Assembly: GCF_000833605.1 (NCBI RefSeq)
Contig: NZ_JXTG01000001.1
Location: 384,585 to 448,584, forward strand
DNA length: 64,000 nt
Origin: Anoxybacillus ayderensis
Lineage (GTDB): Bacteria > Bacillota > Bacilli > Bacillales > Anoxybacillaceae
Direction of reading: 5' to 3'
Each line of letters begins with the position of its first letter. Within the stretch, counting starts at the first letter, position 1. The notes under the pieces were generated by a model, which searched no databases, was not told where the DNA came from, and worked only from the letters and a program-made list of their open reading frames with translations. Below, in pieces: positions 59,194 to 64,000 of the stretch. The position numbers were made by a program, and so were the translations under genes.

Positions 59194-59619
59194 CGTTAGC
59201 AGATGTTCGTATTTTGCAAAATCAATTTGTTTTTCCCGAAGAGCTTTAATTAAAAATTTATGGTCGCGTTTTGGTGTGGCGAGAATATAGCCACGAACAA
59301 CTAAATCTTCTGTAATCCGATTCGCTTTTTCTTGTAACGCCAACTCTCCGATTTTACCAGCGATTTTTTGACGGGCTACATCCCGAAACAGTTCAGGAAC
59401 AGGACGAACTAAATCCTCGAGCAACGCTTTTTCTTTTTCAGACCATAAATGGCGTGTTTGTTCAATGTAATATTGCTGCCAATCTAATTCGGATTTCCCA
59501 TCTTCTTTCGGCAGCCGTTTTAAAAATTTCCGGAACATAAAAAAGCCACCGATCGACATCGTAACAAGGAGAAAAACGACCCAAAATAAAATAAACCATA
59601 AAAACCAACCTGTTAGCAT
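59182..59619 (-). CDS. yneK: DUF2621 protein YneK
   Basis: Membrane-anchored protein of 145 residues: one N-terminal helix (GWFLWFILFWVVFLLVTMSI) and a charged cytoplasmic part (DWQQYYIEQTRHLWSEKEKA, AGKIGELALQEKANRITEDL). It matches YneK of B. subtilis in type and place. ATG 59619-59617 is preceded by GAGGTGG; the longer frame overlaps the terminator of sspP. Function unknown. Confidence 0.87.
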   Translation of the reverse strand: MLTGWFLWFILFWVVFLLVTMSIGGFFMFRKFLKRLPKEDGKSELDWQQYYIEQTRHLWSEKEKALLEDLVRPVPELFRDVARQKIAGKIGELALQEKANRITEDLVVRGYILATPKRDHKFLIKALREKQIDFAKYEHLLTKKS

Positions 59620-59665
59620 ACATTCCACCTCAACGTTTATTATGTAAAAAAATAAGAGCGGAATC

Positions 59666-59697
59666 AAGAAAAAGAGCTGACGTTGCGTCAGCTCTTT
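59666..59697 (-). terminator. Terminator after sspP
   Basis: AAAGAGCTGACG at 59671-59682 pairs perfectly with CGTCAGCTCTTT at 59686-59697; on the minus strand TTTTTCTT follows. Confidence 0.75.
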
Positions 59698-59840
59698 CAC
59701 ATATCGTGACTGGAGTTATGCTTTTGACGGGTATGATTTTGATTTTTTACTTTTTTCGATCCGCTAAGTGGTTCTGGTTGTCCTGGGTTATCTCCTTTTG
59801 GAGCATTTTTTCGCATATCTTTGCTTGTATTTTTGTTCAT
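59697..59840 (-). CDS. sspP: Small acid-soluble spore protein P
   Basis: Encodes 47 residues from ATG 59840-59838, with AAGGAG upstream. [40 protein letters not shown] and HNSSHDM are almost identical to B. subtilis SspP (48 residues) as I remember it. Expressed in the forespore; role in the spore unknown. Placed before sspO and citB as in B. subtilis, but the two ssp genes are separated by an unrelated plus-strand gene. Confidence 0.93.
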   Translation of the reverse strand: MNKNTSKDMRKNAPKGDNPGQPEPLSGSKKVKNQNHTRQKHNSSHDM

Positions 59841-59945
59841 ACCATACACTCCTTTCCTTCATATGATGGCATGGTAGATGAGATTTATGCATATTTCGCT
59901 CATGAATAGGCACGATAAATATTAAAAAGAGAGGAAGTGAATGAG

Positions 59946-60206
59946 ATGCCTTATCATAAAAATAAGCAACAAGCGTTTGAAGCTGCCCAACAAGGAACAA
60001 TGGAGGCGAAAGAACGGTACGATCATCTTGTGAAAAGTGATGCAGATTATGGAAGTCAATTGCATCATTTAAAACAAGAAGTAAACGAAGCGTTTGAGCA
60101 AATTAATAATGCGCTTGAAGTAGCTTCTGAAAAACAGCGAAAACAGCTTGAACAATTTCGCGATGATTTGCAAGCGATTGTAGAGGAAGTAAATATGTAT
60201 GAATAA
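59946..60206 (+). CDS. Hypothetical helical protein, 86 residues
   Basis: Starts at ATG 59946 (GAGAGGAAGTG upstream). The chain is nearly all helix with heptad pattern (HHLKQEVNEAFEQINNALEV, ASEKQRKQLEQFRDDLQAIV), so a coiled coil is likely. The N-terminal part PYHKNKQQAFEAAQQGTMEA is polar. I do not recognise a named family, although similar small proteins occur in spore formers. It is inserted, in opposite orientation, between sspP and sspO. Confidence 0.7.
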   Translation: MPYHKNKQQAFEAAQQGTMEAKERYDHLVKSDADYGSQLHHLKQEVNEAFEQINNALEVASEKQRKQLEQFRDDLQAIVEEVNMYE

Positions 60207-60228
60207 TCCCGCTTCAAGCGGGATTATT
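60202..60228. terminator. Bidirectional hairpin
   Basis: AATAATCCCGCTT at 60202-60214 pairs with AAGCGGGATTATT at 60216-60228. It contains the ends of the 86-residue ORF and of sspO. Confidence 0.65.
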
Positions 60229-60373
60229 GATTTTTCTTACGTTTTTTATTATTTTGTTTTTGAGCTTCAGTAAGTGGTTCATTAGAGAGTTCTTCATTGT
60301 AACCTGCGCCTTTTCCTTGAGCGCTTGCATCATTCATGCCCGGAATGACATGATTTGCTTTTCTTTTTACCAT
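60224..60373 (-). CDS. sspO: Small acid-soluble spore protein O
   Basis: Encodes 49 residues from ATG 60373-60371 with AGGAGGTG upstream. [20 protein letters not shown] and [12 protein letters not shown] are those of SspO (CotK); B. subtilis has 48 residues. It is a forespore protein divergent from citB, exactly as in B. subtilis. Too short for ordinary ORF lists. Confidence 0.93.
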   Translation of the reverse strand: MVKRKANHVIPGMNDASAQGKGAGYNEELSNEPLTEAQKQNNKKRKKNQ

Positions 60374-60438
60374 CTTTTTTCACCTCCTACAACTATTGTT
60401 GGAAAGAGAGCAAAAAAATATGCATTTATCTGAAACTT

Positions 60439-60453
60439 ATAAACAATTATTAT
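60439..60453. promoter_or_regulatory. Putative CcpC operator of citB
   Basis: ATAAACAATTATTAT fits the CcpC dyad ATAA-N7-TTAT; a half-site ATAA follows at 60480-60483. In B. subtilis a dyad and a downstream half-site about 39 bases apart give citrate-responsive repression of citB. Here the distance between centres is about 36. Confidence 0.55.
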
Positions 60454-60542
60454 TTACTTATGTAGAGCATTGTATTAAGATAAAAGCGTAGGAATTTTGT
60501 GGGTTTGGGAGAAGATGACTTGTTAGAAGGGGGTAATACATA

Positions 60543-63251
60543 ATGGTGAAAAATGATGTATTTCAAGCGCGTTCTACATTTGAAGTAAACGGGAAAACAT
60601 ATCATTATTATCGCTTACAAGCGCTTGAAGAAGCGGGAATTGGAAACGTATCACGTCTTCCGTATTCGATTAAAGTACTTCTTGAATCAGTACTTCGTCA
60701 AGTTGATGGACGTGTCATTACAAGAGAGCATGTTGAAAATTTAGCGAAATGGGGAACGAGCGAACTAAAAGATGTAGATGTTCCATTTAAACCATCTCGC
60801 GTTATTTTGCAAGACTTTACAGGTGTTCCTGCTGTCGTTGATTTAGCTTCGATGCGCAAAGCGATGGCGGACATTGGTGGAGATCCGTATGAAATCAACC
60901 CCGAAATTCCTGTCGATCTTGTCATTGATCACTCTGTTCAAGTTGATAAAGCTGGAACAGAAGATGCGCTCGAGTACAATATGAATTTAGAGTTTGAGCG
61001 TAATGCAGAACGCTACAAGTTTTTGAAATGGGCACAAAAAGCGTTCAGCAATTATCGTGCTGTCCCACCAGCAACAGGTATTGTGCATCAAGTAAACTTA
61101 GAGTATTTAGCGAATGTGGTACATGTCGTTGAAGGAGAGAACGGTGAATATGAAGCGTTCCCGGACACGCTTGTAGGTACAGACTCTCACACGACAATGA
61201 TTAACGGCATTGGCGTGCTCGGTTGGGGTGTTGGTGGTATTGAAGCGGAAGCAGGTATGCTTGGACAACCTTCTTACTTCCCAGTACCAGAAGTCATCGG
61301 TGTACGTTTAACAGGAAAGTTACCAAACGGTACAACAGCAACAGATCTTGCGTTAAAAGTGACACAAGTACTCCGGAAAAAAGGGGTCGTCGGCAAGTTT
61401 GTTGAATTTTTCGGTCCAGGTGTGGCAACATTACCTTTAGCTGACCGTGCCACAGTAGCAAACATGGCGCCTGAGTATGGTGCAACGTGCGGCTTCTTCC
61501 CAGTTGATGCAGAAGCGCTTGATTACTTGCGTTTAACAGGCCGTGATGAGCAGCATGTTCAAGTTGTTGAAGCATATTGCAAAGCTAACGGTTTGTTCTA
61601 TACACCAGATGCGCAGGAGCCTGTATTTACAGATGTTGTTGAAATTAACTTATCAGAAATTGAACCGAATCTTTCTGGACCAAAACGTCCACAAGATTTA
61701 ATTCCGCTTTCAAAAATGAAAGAATCGTTCCGTCAAGCGGTAGTTTCTCCACAAGGAAACCAAGGCTTTGGCTTGACAGAAGCGGATTTTGATAAAGAAA
61801 TGACAGTAACGTTAAACGGCGAAGAAATGAAAATGAAAACAGGTGCGATCGCGATCGCTGCGATTACAAGCTGTACGAACACATCGAACCCATATGTGTT
61901 AATTGGAGCAGGTTTAGTCGCGAAAAAAGCAGTGGAAAAAGGATTAAAAGTTCCAAAATACGTAAAAACATCGCTTGCACCTGGTTCAAAAGTCGTCACA
62001 GGATACTTAAAAGATTCAGGACTCCTTCCTTATTTAGAGCAAATTGGATTTAATATCGTTGGTTACGGTTGTACGACATGTATCGGTAACTCTGGTCCAC
62101 TTGCTCCAGAGCTTGAAAAAGCAATTGCAGAAAATGATTTGCTTGTGACGAGTGTATTATCGGGTAACCGAAACTTTGAAGGACGCATTCATCCGCTCGT
62201 CAAAGGTAACTATTTAGCATCACCGCCGCTCGTTGTGGCATATGCACTTGCTGGAACGGTTGATATCGATTTATTAAATGAGCCGATCGGTAAAGACCAA
62301 AACGGAAATGACGTGTACTTTAATGATATTTGGCCGTCTACAGAAGAAGTGAAAGAAGTCGTAAAACAAGCGGTGACACCGGAATTGTTCCGCAAAGAAT
62401 ACGAGCGAGTATTCGACGATAACGCTCGTTGGAATGCGATTGAAACGACGGACGAGCCACTTTATCAATGGGACGAACATTCAACGTATATCCAAAACCC
62501 ACCATTCTTTGAAGGATTATCGCCAGAAGTGGAAGAAGTAAAACCACTTACTGGATTACGAGTGGTTGGTAAATTTGGTGATTCTGTCACAACAGACCAT
62601 ATTTCTCCAGCTGGATCGATCGGTGTAAATACACCAGCAGGACAATACTTAATTTCTAAAGGTGTTGATCCGAAAGATTTTAACTCGTATGGTTCTCGTC
62701 GTGGTAACCATGAAGTAATGATGCGAGGTACGTTTGCTAACATTCGTATTCGTAACCAAATTGCACCAGGTACAGAAGGTGGCTATACGACATATTGGCC
62801 AACAGGCGAAGTCATGTCGATTTACGATGCTTGCATGAAGTATAAACAAGATGGTACAGGTCTTGTTGTCATTGCAGGAAAAGATTACGGTATGGGAAGT
62901 TCACGCGACTGGGCAGCAAAAGGAACATATTTACTTGGCATTAAAACAGTCATCGCTGAAAGCTTTGAGCGTATTCATCGTTCAAACCTTGTGCTTATGG
63001 GTGTGTTACCACTTCAATTTAAAGAAGGGGAAAATGCGGAAACGCTTGGATTAACGGGTAAAGAAGTATTTGAAGTGCACATCGATGAACATGTAAAACC
63101 GCGCGATTATGTAAAAGTAACAGCGACAGACGAACAAGGAAACAAAAAGGAATTTGAAGTGCTTGTACGCTTTGATAGCGAAGTAGAAATTGACTACTAT
63201 CGCCATGGCGGTATTTTACCGATGGTATTACGCGAAAAATTAAAACGATAA
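60543..63251 (+). CDS. citB: Aconitate hydratase
   Basis: Iron-sulfur enzyme of 902 residues interconverting citrate and isocitrate; in Bacillus it is also an RNA-binding iron sensor. Cluster cysteines are in [11 protein letters not shown] and [32 protein letters not shown] and the swivel-domain [10 protein letters not shown] motif are present. GAAGGGGG precedes ATG 60543. Divergent from sspO; probably repressed by CcpC. A bidirectional hairpin follows the stop codon. Confidence 0.97.
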   Translation: MVKNDVFQARSTFEVNGKTYHYYRLQALEEAGIGNVSRLPYSIKVLLESVLRQVDGRVITREHVENLAKWGTSELKDVDVPFKPSRVILQDFTGVPAVVDLASMRKAMADIGGDPYEINPEIPVDLVIDHSVQVDKAGTEDALEYNMNLEFERNAERYKFLKWAQKAFSNYRAVPPATGIVHQVNLEYLANVVHVVEGENGEYEAFPDTLVGTDSHTTMINGIGVLGWGVGGIEAEAGMLGQPSYFPVPEVIGVRLTGKLPNGTTATDLALKVTQVLRKKGVVGKFVEFFGPGVATLPLADRATVANMAPEYGATCGFFPVDAEALDYLRLTGRDEQHVQVVEAYCKANGLFYTPDAQEPVFTDVVEINLSEIEPNLSGPKRPQDLIPLSKMKESFRQAVVSPQGNQGFGLTEADFDKEMTVTLNGEEMKMKTGAIAIAAITSCTNTSNPYVLIGAGLVAKKAVEKGLKVPKYVKTSLAPGSKVVTGYLKDSGLLPYLEQIGFNIVGYGCTTCIGNSGPLAPELEKAIAENDLLVTSVLSGNRNFEGRIHPLVKGNYLASPPLVVAYALAGTVDIDLLNEPIGKDQNGNDVYFNDIWPSTEEVKEVVKQAVTPELFRKEYERVFDDNARWNAIETTDEPLYQWDEHSTYIQNPPFFEGLSPEVEEVKPLTGLRVVGKFGDSVTTDHISPAGSIGVNTPAGQYLISKGVDPKDFNSYGSRRGNHEVMMRGTFANIRIRNQIAPGTEGGYTTYWPTGEVMSIYDACMKYKQDGTGLVVIAGKDYGMGSSRDWAAKGTYLLGIKTVIAESFERIHRSNLVLMGVLPLQFKEGENAETLGLTGKEVFEVHIDEHVKPRDYVKVTATDEQGNKKEFEVLVRFDSEVEIDYYRHGGILPMVLREKLKR

Positions 63252-63285
63252 GAAGAGAGCAGACCGCTCTCTTCTTTATTTTTTG
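63251..63285. terminator. Bidirectional terminator between citB and sspL-like gene
   Basis: AGAAGAGAGC at 63251-63260 pairs with GCTCTCTTCT at 63266-63275, followed by TTATTTTTTG. Confidence 0.75.
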
Positions 63286-63407
63286 TTCGTTTTTTTCGCC
63301 GCATTTTCTAATGCACTTTTTGGCTCAGGTGTAAATGTAGCATCATATCCTTGTGGATTGACGCTTGGAGCGTTTTGGCCGCGATTTCTTCCATTATTTT
63401 TGCTCAT
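63276..63407 (-). CDS. sspL: Small acid-soluble spore protein, SspL-like
   Basis: Encodes 43 residues from ATG 63407-63405 with AGGAGGTG upstream. SVNPQGYDATFTPEPKSALE and NAAKKTNKK match the SspL pattern (VTPQG, DPKTELEERAKKSN in B. subtilis). Hydrophilic, Asn/Lys-rich, no membrane part. It should be made in the forespore. The longer frame to 63485 lies over another gene and is not used. Confidence 0.75.
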   Translation of the reverse strand: MSKNNGRNRGQNAPSVNPQGYDATFTPEPKSALENAAKKTNKK

Positions 63408-63471
63408 TACGTCCACCTCCTGTGCATATTGTATCCGTCTTTTCGAAAAATATATACAAGGAGGCAAGGAT

Positions 63472-63704
63472 ATGAATCGAGCCATTCAAACAGCATTATG
63501 TACAATTGCGTTAGCCCAATTTTTAAAAATTCCATTGGCGAAAAGAAAAACGAAAAAATGGGATTGGTCACTCTTTTTTGAAACAGGTGGTATGCCAAGT
63601 TCCCATTCCGCAGGAGTTGCTTCACTTGCCACATATGTTGCTTTAAAAAGGGGAGTGCAGAGCATAGATTTTGCCCTTGCAGCTATTTTTGGCTTAATTG
63701 TTAT
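63472..63704 (+). pseudogene. yuiD: DUF212/YuiD-like (divergent PAP2) gene, cut by an IS element
   Basis: Starts at ATG 63472 behind AAGGAGG. The protein begins like YuiD: FLKIPLAKRKTKKWDWSLFF, ETGGMPSSHSAGVASLATYV, ending FALAAIFGLIVM. Family members are about 158 residues and continue with a YDAxGVRRxxG block, but here the frame runs into GGCTCTTCACCAC, the IS end, and stops at 63738. So about half of the gene is left. YuiD-like proteins are three-helix membrane proteins related to PAP2 phosphatases, with no proven role. Confidence 0.8.
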
Positions 63705-64000
63705 GGCTCTTCACCACAAGTTGTACTTGATCATTTAAGATCGGTGTGCATATAGAAAATAGGGGTACAAAAAATGCGAATTTTCCTGTATGGTAAAGGT
63801 GACCAAACCAAACCATTGGAGGAAAATTCGCATGTACTCTCAGTTTATCAAAGAACTCATCGATTTACCAGATGTTTTGATTCAAAAGGTGCGAAAAGAA
63901 GGAGATCGTTGGATTTTCGAACTTTCTCTACCTGAACAATGCCCGTTATGTCCTGTCTGCTTGAAACGCACGATCAAAATGACAGGAAAAAAGAAGCAAT
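63705..64000 (+). mobile_element. ISL3-family insertion sequence, left part
   Basis: The conserved start GGCTCTTCACCACAAG at 63705 is the type of terminal repeat seen in ISL3 elements (GGCTCTT...). It interrupts the yuiD-like gene in the codon after LIVM. A transposase begins at 63832 with the family's Cys-rich zinc motif. The right end and the expected 8-base target duplication lie outside the window. Confidence 0.75.
63832..64000 (+). CDS. ISL3-family transposase (partial, first 56 residues)
   Basis: Starts at ATG 63832 with TTGGAGGA upstream and continues past the window. The visible residues (MYSQFIKELIDLPDVLIQKV, then FELSLPEQCPLCPVCLKRTI) show the N-terminal zinc-ribbon CPLCPVC that begins ISL3-type transposases. 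The DDE domain is not included. Confidence 0.8.
   Translation, partial: MYSQFIKELIDLPDVLIQKVRKEGDRWIFELSLPEQCPLCPVCLKRTIKMTGKKKQ

Overview
The window looks like a chromosome segment of a thermophilic, endospore-forming Bacillaceae, most like Anoxybacillus/Geobacillus. This rests on Bacillus-type gene order, sporulation genes (spoVS, cotE, spoVK, csgA-like, sspP, sspO, sspL-like), AGGAGG ribosome sites, GTG/TTG starts and Bacillus regulators (HutP, TnrA, GlnR, LexA, Fur). The genus is inferred from protein similarity remembered by eye; no search was run.

Layout. 1-2.5 kb: polar amino acid ABC transporter on the minus strand. 2.6-3.2 kb: decayed stretch with a Fur-like palindrome, a short Cys-rich ORF and a ynfA pseudogene. 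3.3-9.3 kb: histidine utilisation operon hutPHUIG with a HutP-type antiterminator. 9.4-14.9 kb: YkgJ-like Cys-cluster protein, csgA-like gene, a minus-strand operon (FAD oxidoreductase, HAD phosphatase, glycerol-1-phosphate dehydrogenase family), then a DUF2294/SbtA-type bicarbonate transporter operon with a long, possibly structured leader. 15.2-20.6 kb: lipid kinase, two tiny Fur-controlled genes missed by ordinary ORF calling, tnrA, a MifM-like leader peptide with yidC2, topB and a rhodanese lipoprotein. 20.7-29 kb: cysteine synthase and ymfF-ymfH-ymfI-ymfJ-ymfK-ymfM-pgsA-cinA. 29.1-31.1 kb: recA split by a group I intron carrying an EDxHD (Vsr-like) homing endonuclease. 31.4-47.7 kb: rny, ymdB, spoVS, dipeptidase, 2-oxoacid:ferredoxin oxidoreductase, miaB, ricA, cotE, mutS, mutL, miaA, hfq, spoVK. 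47.8-53.6 kb: TRIC-family gene, hflX with an in-frame stop, ynbB, glnRA, lexA. 53.7-63.3 kb: yneA, yneB, ynzC, tkt, yneF, ccdA-ccdB-ccdC, yneK, sspP, sspO, citB, sspL-like. 63.5-64 kb: a DUF212 gene cut by an ISL3-family element that runs off the window.

Themes. Nitrogen metabolism is concentrated here: glutamine-type uptake, histidine catabolism, tnrA and glnRA, with clear TnrA/GlnR boxes upstream of the last two. The SOS network is visible as LexA boxes at recA and between lexA and yneA. The genes for EF-P aminopentanol modification (ymfF, ymfH, ymfI, ynbB) lie in two places. The most unusual points are the recA intron, the MifM-like arrest-peptide candidate with an SD-sequestering hairpin in front of yidC2, the compact Fur/TnrA intergenic region and the nonsense codon in hflX. 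No rRNA, tRNA or CRISPR array was seen.
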